The notes below the pieces were generated by a model. It made no database searches. It was not told the origin of the DNA and saw nothing but the letters and a program-made list of their open reading frames with translations. The translations under genes and the position numbers were made by a program. From contig NZ_SHKN01000001.1 in the NCBI RefSeq assembly GCF_004217115.1, positions 1,119,781 through 1,183,780 on the forward strand: DNA of 64,000 nucleotides, given 5' to 3'. This document shows positions 47,341-56,676 of the stretch, piece by piece; the stretch's first letter is position 1; every line of letters begins with the position of its first letter. The DNA is from Ancylomarina subtilis. Lineage in GTDB: Bacteria; Bacteroidota; Bacteroidia; Bacteroidales; Marinifilaceae.

Positions 47341-48555
47341 TTACTCCATTCTCAACGCTTTTGCAGGTTGGTAACGCAAGACTTTCCATGCCGGGTATAC
47401 AGCGGCTCCAATACCCATACCAACAACCATAAAACCAATGAGAAAATAAAATTTAGATTCTAATTCGGGATATACCTGTGAAGCATAGCCCACCGATTCG
47501 AACCCTTCGGAAAACAGCCCCAAATCGATACCTGCCCTACCAAAATATGTAATCAGTCCATAACTGATGCTCACACCAACAATTCCCCCCACCAAACAAA
47601 GAAAAACACTTTCGAGAATAATCATCCGAAACACTCTGCCCCGATTCATACCTATGGCCATTAACATACCCAATTCCCGTATTCTCTCCATGACCACCAT
47701 CAACATGGTGTTTACGATTGCAAAACCAAGCGCGATTAGGATAATACTCATGAAAATGATGAAATATTCTGCCATAAAATCGGTTACCATGGCCAGATCT
47801 GGCTGTATCTTTCGCCACGTGAGAAACTGGAGTCCCGGATATTTTCTCTGAAATTCCTGACTCAGCCGGGGAGCTGTATCCATATTTTTCAGCCATAAAG
47901 CCAATTCGTTCACATGATCATCCTGATAGCCCGATATTCGAACCAAATCGGATCGCTTGACAAAAACCTGCCCCTGATCGAATACGGAATTGTTCGTCTT
48001 AAAGATGCCCACAATTCGAAAAGCCCCTCGAGCCAACTCGCCTTCTCGTGGTTGAAAAGTGAGAACGATTTTCGACCGTAGCCGCACTTTCAGCTTCTGA
48101 GCCAATTTTTCTCCAACAATAATGGGATTACGCTTTCCCTCCAGATAAGTTCCCGCCACAAGTCGTTCATGAATCCGGGTAAGTTTCTGTTCTTCATCAG
48201 CCTGAACACCAAGGATCATCACACCAGTCCCCAACTGTGCAGAACTGATCATTCCAGGAATTCGCAAGCGTGAACATACCGCCTCCACCTCAGGAGCAGA
48301 CATCAGAGTTTTCTTTAATTCAGATGCATCCGGCACAACATATTGCATCTCGTAATTTTCGGTAAATTTGGGATGATGCACCTGTATATGTGAAATCTCG
48401 TTTTCAATTATATTCTGTACCCTTTGGTTGATCATACCATACATCATGGCCAATGAAAAAATACCACCAACTAAACCAAGGCATACCGAAACAATTACGA
48501 CAAAGCTTCGCAATTTATTTCGCCATATGTTTCGCCAGGCTATAATTAAAAGCAT
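47341..48555 (-). CDS. FtsX/MacB-type ABC permease, second of pair
   Basis: The 404-aa membrane protein has an N-terminal helix (LRSFVVIVSVCLGLVGGIFSL), a MacB-like periplasmic domain (about 45-270) and three C-terminal helices, ending VLRYQPAKALRME, the coupling tail common to LolC/E-type permeases. With the neighbouring permease it probably forms a heterodimer, as in LolCE. It works at the inner membrane on an envelope substrate, likely lipid or lipoprotein. Confidence 0.92.
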   Translation of the reverse strand: MLLIIAWRNIWRNKLRSFVVIVSVCLGLVGGIFSLAMMYGMINQRVQNIIENEISHIQVHHPKFTENYEMQYVVPDASELKKTLMSAPEVEAVCSRLRIPGMISSAQLGTGVMILGVQADEEQKLTRIHERLVAGTYLEGKRNPIIVGEKLAQKLKVRLRSKIVLTFQPREGELARGAFRIVGIFKTNNSVFDQGQVFVKRSDLVRISGYQDDHVNELALWLKNMDTAPRLSQEFQRKYPGLQFLTWRKIQPDLAMVTDFMAEYFIIFMSIILIALGFAIVNTMLMVVMERIRELGMLMAIGMNRGRVFRMIILESVFLCLVGGIVGVSISYGLITYFGRAGIDLGLFSEGFESVGYASQVYPELESKFYFLIGFMVVGMGIGAAVYPAWKVLRYQPAKALRME

Positions 48556-48597
48556 ATTCTTATATCAATTAAGTTTTTTGATCTGAAATACTCCAAA

Positions 48598-49824
48598 TCA
48601 TTTTTGTTTTAATGCAGTAACAGGTTCCAGTTTGATGACCTTAAAAAATGGATACAATGCGGTTATCAGGGTAATGACCAACACCACCAGGGCCTGATTG
48701 AAATAAAATGAACTCTCCCATGCAAAAGGCATAATTGGCTCCACCCCAAAAGTTTCGATACTGGCAGCCGCGTCTCCCGTCAAACGAATGGGATTTAAAT
48801 AATAGTGATAAATAACAGGCATGCTCAATACCGATCCCAGAACAATCCCCATAAAGCCCATCAAAAGTGTTTCCAGCCAAACCACCCATCCCAACTTGAA
48901 CTTTTGCATACCCAAAGCAACCATCACACCAAACTCACGCATCCGTTCAATGGTCATCATCATGATGGTTCCCATAATTCCAAAGGCAATAATCATATAA
49001 AGAATGCCCAACATGATTTTCCCGCTTGCATTATCCGATTCGATTAACTGAACCAAATCGGGCATCATCTCCTGCCAACTCATCACTTCATATGATTCGC
49101 TCAGTTTTGCTTTTAAAGCATCTTGGGTTTGAGCAATTATTTTAGGGCTGTGTTTATCCAAAAGCACCACATAGGATGTTAAACGATTGGCCGTTCCAAA
49201 AAATGCCTGACAATCATTCAGATTCATAAACACCAACTGCTTGTTCAATTCCGGAGATGGAAAATGCAAAATGCCCTTTACAGCATATTTACCCGCCGCA
49301 CTGACACCATGATAACCCGTGCTAATAAGCACAAGGGTATCTCCCAATCTCAATTTCAGATAGCCAGCCAATTTCTCTGCCAACATCACTTTACCGTCAC
49401 CGGATTCCAGATAATTCCCATCAACAATTTTATCGGAAAGCCCCGTAAACACATCTTCCTTTTCAGGAATAATACCTGTCAAAAGGATGCCTTTGGTCAC
49501 ATTCTCAGAAGAAGCTAAAGCAAAAGATTCCAAACGCGGAACCAATCCCTTCACATCCGCAAGCTTGCCAATCTCTTCCTCTGGAAATTGATTGGCATCC
49601 AAACTTTCCTCAATGGTCTTTTTATCCCAATAATCGGCAGCATGAATCTGAATATAACCGCTATATGTGCCAACCACATTATCCACCATATTGGCATAGG
49701 ACCCCTTCTGCATCGATCGCATCACCAAAGCAAAAAACATGGCAAACAGAATGGAGGTAATCGTAATCAGAGTCCTCCTTTTATTGCGCCACAAGTTACG
49801 CCATGCCATTTTGATATAAATCAT
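48598..49824 (-). CDS. FtsX/MacB-type ABC permease, first of pair
   Basis: The 408-aa paralogue of the next gene has the same four-helix topology: an N-terminal helix (TLITITSILFAMFFALV), a MacB-like periplasmic domain and three C-terminal helices (IMLGILYMIIAFGIMGTI, ERMREFGVMVALGM coupling segment), ending KLEPVTALKQK. I use ATG at 49824 (MIYIKMAWRN); an upstream GTG at 49830 is possible, and ATG at 49809 would still keep MAWRNLWRNKRRT. It follows the LolA-like gene by about 34 bases and so belongs to the same operon. Confidence 0.92.
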   Translation of the reverse strand: MIYIKMAWRNLWRNKRRTLITITSILFAMFFALVMRSMQKGSYANMVDNVVGTYSGYIQIHAADYWDKKTIEESLDANQFPEEEIGKLADVKGLVPRLESFALASSENVTKGILLTGIIPEKEDVFTGLSDKIVDGNYLESGDGKVMLAEKLAGYLKLRLGDTLVLISTGYHGVSAAGKYAVKGILHFPSPELNKQLVFMNLNDCQAFFGTANRLTSYVVLLDKHSPKIIAQTQDALKAKLSESYEVMSWQEMMPDLVQLIESDNASGKIMLGILYMIIAFGIMGTIMMMTIERMREFGVMVALGMQKFKLGWVVWLETLLMGFMGIVLGSVLSMPVIYHYYLNPIRLTGDAAASIETFGVEPIMPFAWESSFYFNQALVVLVITLITALYPFFKVIKLEPVTALKQK

Positions 49825-49858
49825 TCCCACTTGTTTGTGTATTATTAAAAGCTTGCGA

Positions 49859-50638
49859 TTACCGAACCCGTTTCATGTTCTGTTGACTAAAAAAACTTTC
49901 CTTTATATCGATATCAAATTTCACATTCAGAAACCGAAAGATGGTTTTATTCCCCTTTTTATCCATTGGTACCATTTCCATTCGGGTTGGAATTTCCCTA
50001 TCGTCCATTCTGCGAATATCAAACAAATTCTCCTCATTAATCAGATACTGATCTTCGTCATAATACTCGGTTTTCAGACGGTGATACCCCTCTTTGCTGA
50101 TCCACATCACCAGCTTACCCCATACCACAGCCGCATCCTCCCTGGGGTACAGGGATAACTTATAGCAATCGTAACCCCGAATGTTTTCCTCTCCTGATAG
50201 GACGTGATTGTAGTCCTTTAACACAGAAGATTCTTTCAATAAATCGTCATTGGTAAAATCAGACCCCATCCAGGATTGCATCATCATCGAAGGTGGAATT
50301 TTAATCAGGCGCTCAATGGAAGGCACCCAATTCCACATGTCTTTTTCCCTTTTCAGAAAAACCTGCCCCTTCTCTCTGGCAGGAGATGTAATGTAAATCA
50401 TAGAATATTCAGTTCCCTTCGACCATGATTTCATGATGACTGTTCTCGACCATGTGGGGCGAACAATGGTCATGCTGTATTCCCCTTCACTACTTAACCC
50501 CCTCATTTTTTCATCTGCAATCCGCAAAATTTCCCTGGCACTAAGGCTGTCCTGCTGAGCCAAAGCCTGATTCATCATCAGACAGGTAAATAGCAGAATA
50601 AACCATTTAGTATGAGTGTATTTAAGAACGACTTTCAT
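49859..50638 (-). CDS. LolA-like outer-membrane lipoprotein-sorting family protein
   Basis: First gene of the five-gene run. The 259-aa protein has a signal peptide (WFILLFTCLMMNQALAQ) and the LolA-like beta-sheet fold of the Bacteroidota/proteobacterial sorting-protein family: REILRIADEKMRGLSSEGEYSM, WSRTVIMKSWSKGTEYSMI, PSIERLIKIPPSMMMQSWMGSDFTNDDLL and YYDEDQYL. LolA-fold proteins carry acyl chains in a hydrophobic groove. Next to an FtsX-type transporter and an outer-membrane barrel, it could ferry a lipid across the periplasm. This is inference; the true LolA lipoprotein carrier is normally shorter. Confidence 0.88.
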   Translation of the reverse strand: MKVVLKYTHTKWFILLFTCLMMNQALAQQDSLSAREILRIADEKMRGLSSEGEYSMTIVRPTWSRTVIMKSWSKGTEYSMIYITSPAREKGQVFLKREKDMWNWVPSIERLIKIPPSMMMQSWMGSDFTNDDLLKESSVLKDYNHVLSGEENIRGYDCYKLSLYPREDAAVVWGKLVMWISKEGYHRLKTEYYDEDQYLINEENLFDIRRMDDREIPTRMEMVPMDKKGNKTIFRFLNVKFDIDIKESFFSQQNMKRVR

Positions 50639-50967
50639 ACGCGATCATAGTTTGAGAAACACAATCAGAACAAATAAGACGATTTCATTTTCACCCTCAT
50701 TATCCATTCTCCCAGTAATTTACAAACTCTCATTCAAACCCAACGACTTTTATCACTAATTTTTCTCAAAATATTTAACAAATCACAAGTATCCTGATCA
50801 TTTCAGATTAGAATGTAATCACTCAACAAAATCGCATAAAGTAAAAGATGTCTTTAATAAAAAAGACAAGCATAACAGGGAAGACAAGACGCAAATAATC
50901 AATGGAACGTGTATCAATTCCATAACGAATCAGAAATCATGGCAATTTCAAAAGCAACAATTTAAAA
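50639..50967. other. Intergenic region upstream of the LolA-like operon
   Basis: AT-rich, no gene. The promoter of the envelope operon should lie in the left half; I could not pick a convincing -7 box. A weak hairpin (TGTCTT...AAGACA, about 50849-50868) follows the MEMO gene. Confidence 0.3.
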
Positions 50968-51816
50968 TCACGCAAACTTGGGGCGGTAAAATAGAATTGA
51001 TAAATAATCCACCACTGAATCAGAAGCCTTTCTATCACCCGAATTCCCCCGACGAAGCACTTTTGCAATGGCATCCTTATGAAGCATTCGCGAATAGGCC
51101 ACCAAGGTCATAATCGGTCCGAAACCACATACCGAAATCCCATGACGCTTGACTTTATTAAAAATCTGTTCCGTATCGAATTCACAGATGGCTTTCACAA
51201 CATGCTGATCCTGCCTGTAAGCCAAATCAGGAGCCAGATAATGAGAAAAATCGGAAGATGCTAAAACCAACAAGTTGCGCTTCAGAATCTGATTGGTTTT
51301 CACAATCAAACCAGCCAGCTTAAGCGCACAATTTACGGTTTGATGATTCATACAAATGGGTAGTATCTTGAAACCTTGTCTTAAAAACAATTGTAAAAAA
51401 GGGAGTTGCACTTCAGCTGAATGTTCATTTTGATGAGCAAGCCGATTCATAGGCAGATTCAACAGCTTTGCAAACTCAAGATCGACCTCCAGCTTACCAA
51501 GCGGTGTCTCCCAGGCATCACTGGCCGTCACACTCAAATCCTCCCCCATCGAAATCGTGTGATTAGGATGCAGAATCAGAATGGTGTCAAAATCGATTTC
51601 CGAGTAACGAATCAGCTCGTATAAATGAACGGCCTCGTAGCCGGAATACATATAACCCGCGTGAGGCACAATCCCTCCAAGAATCTGATGCTTACCCAAA
51701 GAGTAATCAATTAATTTGGACTCTTTTTTCAACAAATGCCTAACCATATCGATCAACCGATCGGGCTGCTCAGGATAAAATCTTCCGGCAACCCATGCTT
51801 TCCGTGTATTCATCAT
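50968..51816 (-). CDS. MEMO1-family protein (AmmeMemoRadiSam system protein B)
   Basis: The 282-aa protein has the MEMO fold, related to metal-dependent dioxygenases: RKAWVAGRFYP, GGIVPHAGYMYSGYEAVHLY, LILHPNHT, EHSAEVQLPFLQ, LLVLASSDFSHY and a conserved Cys in GISVCGFGPIM. The His, Asp and Cys residues could bind a metal. GTG at 51819 could extend it by one residue; I use ATG at 51816. In other bacteria MEMO is encoded with AMMECR1 and a radical SAM protein; only the radical SAM partner, 25 bases upstream, is present. Biochemical role unresolved. Confidence 0.93.
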   Translation of the reverse strand: MMNTRKAWVAGRFYPEQPDRLIDMVRHLLKKESKLIDYSLGKHQILGGIVPHAGYMYSGYEAVHLYELIRYSEIDFDTILILHPNHTISMGEDLSVTASDAWETPLGKLEVDLEFAKLLNLPMNRLAHQNEHSAEVQLPFLQLFLRQGFKILPICMNHQTVNCALKLAGLIVKTNQILKRNLLVLASSDFSHYLAPDLAYRQDQHVVKAICEFDTEQIFNKVKRHGISVCGFGPIMTLVAYSRMLHKDAIAKVLRRGNSGDRKASDSVVDYLSILFYRPKFA

Positions 51817-51841
51817 CACTTATTTTATAGCATTCACAATC

Positions 51842-52843
51842 TCAACAAACAAAAATCTGATTTTTACAGGTCGTACAACGCCCCTTTTCCAATCCAGTCA
51901 CCTCAACCCTATAATCGAAACGACGAACCAAAGTCTGCCCGCAATGCAAACAAGAGGTATCGCTTCCGAAGCGGGTATTCACATTACCCAAATACACATA
52001 ATTCAGATGTTCTTTGGCAATATCATAAAAACGGTATAACAAATCCAGGGGTGTGGGTTCGTTCAACAACAGATAAGCCGGAAAATAACGTGAAAGATGA
52101 AAAACGGTATCCGATCCCAATTCACCTGCAATCCAGGCCACAAGTTCTTCAAATACTTTAGCATCACTGTTTAATTCCGGAATGAGCAGATGCGTGACTT
52201 CCAGATGTTTTCCGCTTTTACGCACCTGTTTCAATGTCCCCAAAACCGGGTCCAGTTGCGAATGGGTGTATTTCCTGTAGAAACCTCTCCTGAAAGCCTT
52301 TAAATCGATATTAAAAGCATCGATATACTCCAACAGTTCGTCTAAGGGATCCGAATTAATGTATCCATTGGTAACCATAACATTCTGCAAACCCTCCTGT
52401 TTTACCTTTCGGGCCAAGCTAATCATCGATTCAAAAAACACAGTCGGCTCGTTATACGTATAGGCCAGACCGATGCAATTGGGACTTTCACTGGCCATCT
52501 CCAGAATTTCTTCATCTGACAACAGTCTCATATAAGGGTATTCACCTGGTACAGCCTGCGACATCTCGTGATTCTGACAAAACGTACATCTCAGGTTACA
52601 GCCCTTCGTTCCAAGAGATAGTATGGCGCTTCCGGGATAAAAATGATAAAGAGGCTTTTTCTCAATTGGATCCAGATTTAAGGCCGAATATTTTCCGTCA
52701 ACATCGGTAAACAGGATGCCATCCCGATTCATGCGGACCTTACAGTTCCCCCTTTGCCCCTGAGAAATGGAGCAATAATGAGGGCAAAGGGTACATCGCA
52801 CCCTCTGATCGCTTAAGGTTTCGTAATATAAGGCTCTTTCCAC
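51842..52843 (-). CDS. amrS: AmmeMemoRadiSam-system radical SAM enzyme
   Basis: The 333-aa protein has the radical SAM CxxxCxxC at C82-N-L-R-C86-T-F-C89, an N-terminal Cys-rich patch (C17, C20, C24, C34) and a C-terminal pair of CxxC motifs (CLHCGQ and CTTCK), which could bind metal. It cleaves S-adenosylmethionine to make a radical; the target of this family is unknown. The sequence resembles pyruvate-formate-lyase activating enzymes but belongs with MEMO by context. No ATG lies near the conserved start; GTG at 52843 is chosen, with a possible TTG one codon upstream. It is the first gene of the pair with MEMO. Confidence 0.93.
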   Translation of the reverse strand: MERALYYETLSDQRVRCTLCPHYCSISQGQRGNCKVRMNRDGILFTDVDGKYSALNLDPIEKKPLYHFYPGSAILSLGTKGCNLRCTFCQNHEMSQAVPGEYPYMRLLSDEEILEMASESPNCIGLAYTYNEPTVFFESMISLARKVKQEGLQNVMVTNGYINSDPLDELLEYIDAFNIDLKAFRRGFYRKYTHSQLDPVLGTLKQVRKSGKHLEVTHLLIPELNSDAKVFEELVAWIAGELGSDTVFHLSRYFPAYLLLNEPTPLDLLYRFYDIAKEHLNYVYLGNVNTRFGSDTSCLHCGQTLVRRFDYRVEVTGLEKGRCTTCKNQIFVC

Positions 52844-52976
52844 AACAAAAAGTTTACTTAATATTATACGAATGGAAAAGATTCAGGGTTTCAAGTAAAG
52901 GAAGCTGATTGCGGATTATTATTTTATTCTTGCAGAAAAGTGTGTTTTTATATGATATGAGGCGTCTTGATTGATT

Positions 52977-53411
52977 CTAATTCTCCAAAAATGCCTTTAA
53001 CCGATCTTTAATGAAATATTCCCAGCCTTGCTGACAGCTTTCTCTCCTAAACTCAGGAATCGATTGGTCAAAACCTGTTGTTACAAAATGGCTCACACGC
53101 AAACTGGACCCACCCTCGTTTATGAAAGTCTCAAAACAAACAATCGCCTCCCCTTCATACCCTTCGTATTGCCACAAATAAACAATCTTTTCCAAGTGAA
53201 CAACATCGGTGAGTTTCCACAAATGTTTAAAATTTCTTTCTCCGGATTTCACATTAAATTGGGTTTGAAAACCAACTTCAGGCTGAAAATCTTCAATGTT
53301 CTCAAAAAACCATTGCCTCATCTGATCCGGCTCACTAATGGCCTTCCAAAGCTGACTCAGAGGTACGGAAAAATTTTGCTCCACGATAATTCGGCTATTC
53401 ATTTCTGTCAT
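52977..53411 (-). CDS. SRPBCC-superfamily (AHSA1-like) protein
   Basis: The 144-aa helix-grip protein starts RIIVEQNFSVPLSQLWKAISEPDQMRQWFF, the usual opening of AHSA1-type START-like domains, and contains WQYEGYEGEAIVCFETF and a C-terminal helix (GWEYFIKDRLKAFLEN). Such folds bind hydrophobic ligands or Hsp90; no ligand can be named. It stands alone upstream of the AmmeMemo pair (133-base gap). Confidence 0.88.
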   Translation of the reverse strand: MTEMNSRIIVEQNFSVPLSQLWKAISEPDQMRQWFFENIEDFQPEVGFQTQFNVKSGERNFKHLWKLTDVVHLEKIVYLWQYEGYEGEAIVCFETFINEGGSSLRVSHFVTTGFDQSIPEFRRESCQQGWEYFIKDRLKAFLEN

Positions 53412-53583
53412 AAATCCAGGTTTTATGTGTAATACTTCAATTTAACTCTTTTTGTGCCAACCATCACTCAAAATCGCATTTATTTCATAGAGTCAGATGA
53501 TCCTTTCATCCGGTATATTCAGTTCATAATCGATTTTCCGTTTTTTGGATAAGTTCAACGATGTTTTTCAACGCCTATGTCTA

Positions 53584-53591
53584 TATCTTTG
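53584..53591 (+). promoter_or_regulatory. -7 promoter box for the oligoendopeptidase gene
   Basis: TATCTTTG, a full TAnnTTTG match, 31 bases before the ATG. No clean -33 element. Confidence 0.5.
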
Positions 53592-53621
53592 AGATCAGAA
53601 TCTAAATAAAAAACAAACAAT

Positions 53622-55520
53622 ATGAACTTTAAACAACTTAAAGGCGGTGTTATTTTGACACTTTTGGCTGCAAGCATGTGTTTACAAGCTACAGCTCAGG
53701 TCAGCTATAAGACCCGCGAAGAAATTCCGGCTAAATACAAATGGAACTTCTCTGATATCTACGAGAACTGGGATGCCTGGGAGGCTGATTTTAAATCAAT
53801 GTCAAAAGATATTGAGGCCATACAATCTCTAAAAGGAAAGTTGGGCGAAAATGTTGATAATTTGGTTAGCCTTCTTACGGTTCAGGAAAACCTGATGAAA
53901 AAGGCTTATAAGGTGTATCAATTCGTTTCATTCCAATCGACTGTTGATGGAAAAAACATGGATCTTCAGGCTAAATTGCAGCAGGTGGGTATGTTCTTTG
54001 CAAATATGGGAATGGCAACAACCTGGATTTCACCTGAAATGATTCAGATTCCTGAGGCGACAATGAAGCAGTGGATTGCTGAAACCCCGGCTTTGAAACC
54101 TCATGCTTTCGACTTGATGGATATGTACCGTATGCAGAAGCATGTGTTGAATGAAAAAATGGGTCGTTTGGTATCCTTCTTTTCACAATCATCAGGAACA
54201 GCTGGCGATGTCTTTACGGCTCTTTCAACCACTGATATCGAATTTCAGGAAATTGAATTGTCTGACGGAAAAACGGTGAAAGTAACACCGGGTATGTATT
54301 CTCATATCACCAGCACAAACAAAAATCAGGAAGATCGTAAGAAAGCCTACGAAGCGCTTTACGATGTGTATTACAAAAACAAAAATACCTACGCTGCAAT
54401 CTATCAGGGTATCATGCAGTCAGAATGGGCTAACGCTCGTGCTCGCAACTACGAATCATGCTTGGATGCTTCTTTGGAAGGCAACAACATTCCTAAAGAT
54501 GTGTATTTGAACCTAATCAATACCGTTAGAGAACACACAGCGCCGGTACAAAAATACACCAAGCTTCGTAAGAAGGTTTTAGGCCTTGAAAAATATTACG
54601 GATTTGATGGTTCGATGAGTTTGGTTGATTTCAATAAAACTTACCCATACGAAGAGGCTGTTGAAATTGTAACAAAATCAGTACTGCCTTTGGGGAAAGA
54701 CTATCAGGCTAAATTGGAGAATGCCACTGCCAGCGGTTGGTTAGATGTTTATGAGAACCCAGGCAAACGCAGTGGTGCTTTTTCAGCAGGTGTTTATGGT
54801 GTACACCCATACATGCTATTGAACTACGACGAAACTCTGGAGTATGTGTTTACATTAGCTCACGAGCTGGGGCATACCATGCACACAACCCTATCAAACG
54901 AAACGCAACCTTTCGCTACACACAATTATACAATCTTTGTTGCTGAGGTGGCTTCAACGTTCAACGAGCGTTTGTTACTGGATCATATGATGAAGATCAC
55001 GAAAGATCCTAAGGAACGTATTGCCCTTTTGAACCAAGCTATTCAGGGTATTATTGGAACCTTTTATGCACAAGCCATGTTTGCTGATTTCGAATATCAG
55101 GCGCACACAATGGTGGAAAAGGACCAACCTGTAAATGCGGATATCTTTGCCAAGCTTTGGGGTGATATTGCACAAAAATACTACGGTGATGTTGCTGAGA
55201 AAACAAAATACTCAAACTACCCATGGACTCGTATTCCTCACTTCTACAACTCACCATACTACGTTTACCAATATGCAACCTGTTTTGCATCATCGGCCAA
55301 ATTGTACAACGATGTGACAACAGGAAGCAAGAAAGATAAGAAAGCAGCTTTAAAGCGCTACACAACTTTATTGCAATCAGGTGGAAACGATTTCCCAATG
55401 GAGCAATTGAAAAAAGCGGGTGTCGACTTGTCGAAACCTGAAGCAATTTTAGCCGTTATCAACCAACTCGATAAATTGGTTGATCAATTGGCTATCGAAA
55501 TTGAAAAATTAGAAAAATAG
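53622..55520 (+). CDS. pepF: Exported oligoendopeptidase F (M3 family)
   Basis: The 632-aa zinc peptidase has H414-E415-L-G-H418 (AHELGHTMHT) and the downstream third ligand in VAEVASTFNE. The PepF topology is complete: helical N-lobe, then VYGVHPYMLLNYDETLEYVFTLAHELGH. PepF enzymes normally trim 7-17-residue peptides in the cytoplasm, but this one has a signal peptide (GGVILTLLAASMCLQATAQ), so it should act in the periplasm or outside. With the C1 peptidase at 36.5 kb and the metalloprotease at 14 kb, this points to extensive extracytoplasmic peptide breakdown. It has its own promoter and terminator. Confidence 0.94.
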   Translation: MNFKQLKGGVILTLLAASMCLQATAQVSYKTREEIPAKYKWNFSDIYENWDAWEADFKSMSKDIEAIQSLKGKLGENVDNLVSLLTVQENLMKKAYKVYQFVSFQSTVDGKNMDLQAKLQQVGMFFANMGMATTWISPEMIQIPEATMKQWIAETPALKPHAFDLMDMYRMQKHVLNEKMGRLVSFFSQSSGTAGDVFTALSTTDIEFQEIELSDGKTVKVTPGMYSHITSTNKNQEDRKKAYEALYDVYYKNKNTYAAIYQGIMQSEWANARARNYESCLDASLEGNNIPKDVYLNLINTVREHTAPVQKYTKLRKKVLGLEKYYGFDGSMSLVDFNKTYPYEEAVEIVTKSVLPLGKDYQAKLENATASGWLDVYENPGKRSGAFSAGVYGVHPYMLLNYDETLEYVFTLAHELGHTMHTTLSNETQPFATHNYTIFVAEVASTFNERLLLDHMMKITKDPKERIALLNQAIQGIIGTFYAQAMFADFEYQAHTMVEKDQPVNADIFAKLWGDIAQKYYGDVAEKTKYSNYPWTRIPHFYNSPYYVYQYATCFASSAKLYNDVTTGSKKDKKAALKRYTTLLQSGGNDFPMEQLKKAGVDLSKPEAILAVINQLDKLVDQLAIEIEKLEK

Positions 55521-55542
55521 TCCCAACCTACTCGAAATAGGT

Positions 55543-55570
55543 AAAGGCAGCTCTGAAAGGGGCTGCCTTT
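55543..55570 (+). terminator. Intrinsic terminator after the oligoendopeptidase
   Basis: A 9-bp stem AAAGGCAGC / GCTGCCTTT with a 10-base loop and a T run. Confidence 0.8.
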
Positions 55571-56110
55571 TTTTATGCTCCTCATTGTATAGAAATACAC
55601 CCTCTGCCTTCGGCATTTACTCACGTTCAAATTTAAATCAAAGGTGTTTGTGATCCTTCAGATTCCCTATAAGGGAGAAATCTTCATAAAATGCTTGGAG
55701 CGTACTTTGTCAGCCTGCCGTAAGGCGGGCTACAAAATGTTGTACAGAAACCAAGGAGGTTTAGCCTGACTTAACTCACGTATAAACTTTAGTTTTCTTG
55801 TACTTTTTGCTTGAATTGAAAATCGACGAAGTCAAAAAAAAGTACCAACCGAACGAAGTGAGTTCATGAACACCCGTTCAATTATGAGTGAATAAAAAAT
55901 ATGAGCCCAGCGGCTCTAGCGAATAGTTAAAACAAAATCCTATAAATTACGTTTAAACCTAAAAATATATTTAACCCTGCTTTTGTAAATGATTCGTATT
56001 AATTGGTAATGATCTTTATTGGAATCCATGACTTAAATTTAAGATTCATTTATTTTAGATCTCCATCATTTTTTTAACTTGATCCATTATTTTCAAAGCA
56101 TTTTTCACTT

Positions 56111-56136
56111 GTTCTTTTGTCTTGAAACAAAAGAAC
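56111..56136. repeat. Inverted repeat in dispersed-repeat remnant
   Basis: Perfect 10-bp arms GTTCTTTTGT / ACAAAAGAAC with a 6-base loop. The flanks continue ACCAAAAATTCAAG. Confidence 0.6.
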
Positions 56137-56564
56137 CAAAAATTCAAGAGCCACGATTTTTTCAATCTTAAAACTGCCTGTATGATAAGTGCAGCCGGGT
56201 GATTTCCTCGGCAAGCTCGGAACTTCCCGGTTTTACTAATCATTCATTGGGTTTATAAGATCTCTTAAATCAATGCTCAATAATTCCAGCTATAGAAAAC
56301 AGTCCTAATTTAATCGTTTAAACTTCACCCACTATATTTGACATAAAACCAATTAATTTTAACAATTAGATGAAGATTTCCCTATTGATCTTCTCGAAAT
56401 TTAACCTCTTTACCTAGGACAAAACACACCAATACGGGCATTTTTTTATTTAGAACACAACTAAATAAGCACATTGGAGAAAAAAATCTACATTTAAAAT
56501 AATTTACATAAAACAATACACACAACTCAATTATTATGTTTCTAAAACCCGAATAGTGCTTCTT

Positions 56565-56608
56565 CGAAGCTACATCGAAGAAACACCGAAGCTACCCCGA
56601 AGCTACAA
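56565..56608. repeat. Four-unit 11-bp tandem repeat (CGAAG-N6)
   Basis: Units start at 56565, 56576, 56587 and 56598 and each opens with CGAAG: CGAAGCTACAT, CGAAGAAACAC, CGAAGCTACCC, CGAAGCTACAA. The exact 11-bp period puts each CGAAG on nearly the same DNA face. A palindrome with the same core follows at 56677. The array sits 215 bases upstream of the next gene and could be an operator array or a structural repeat. Confidence 0.7.
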
Positions 56609-56676
56609 TCTTGCTAGACCGTTCATTCTATTGTTCAATAGAAATAGGTTTAATATTTTATTTCTGACCTGTTTAT

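Noticed and set aside
47537-47896. Overlapping frame inside the ABC permease
   Set aside because: It is an out-of-frame shadow of the permease with no homologous features.
56055-56243. 62-aa minus-strand open frame
   Set aside because: It runs through the hairpin-bearing repeat remnant, has no recognisable protein features and no promoter.
56565-56608. CRISPR array
   Set aside because: Units are only 11 bp, contiguous, with no spacers, and no cas genes are in the window.
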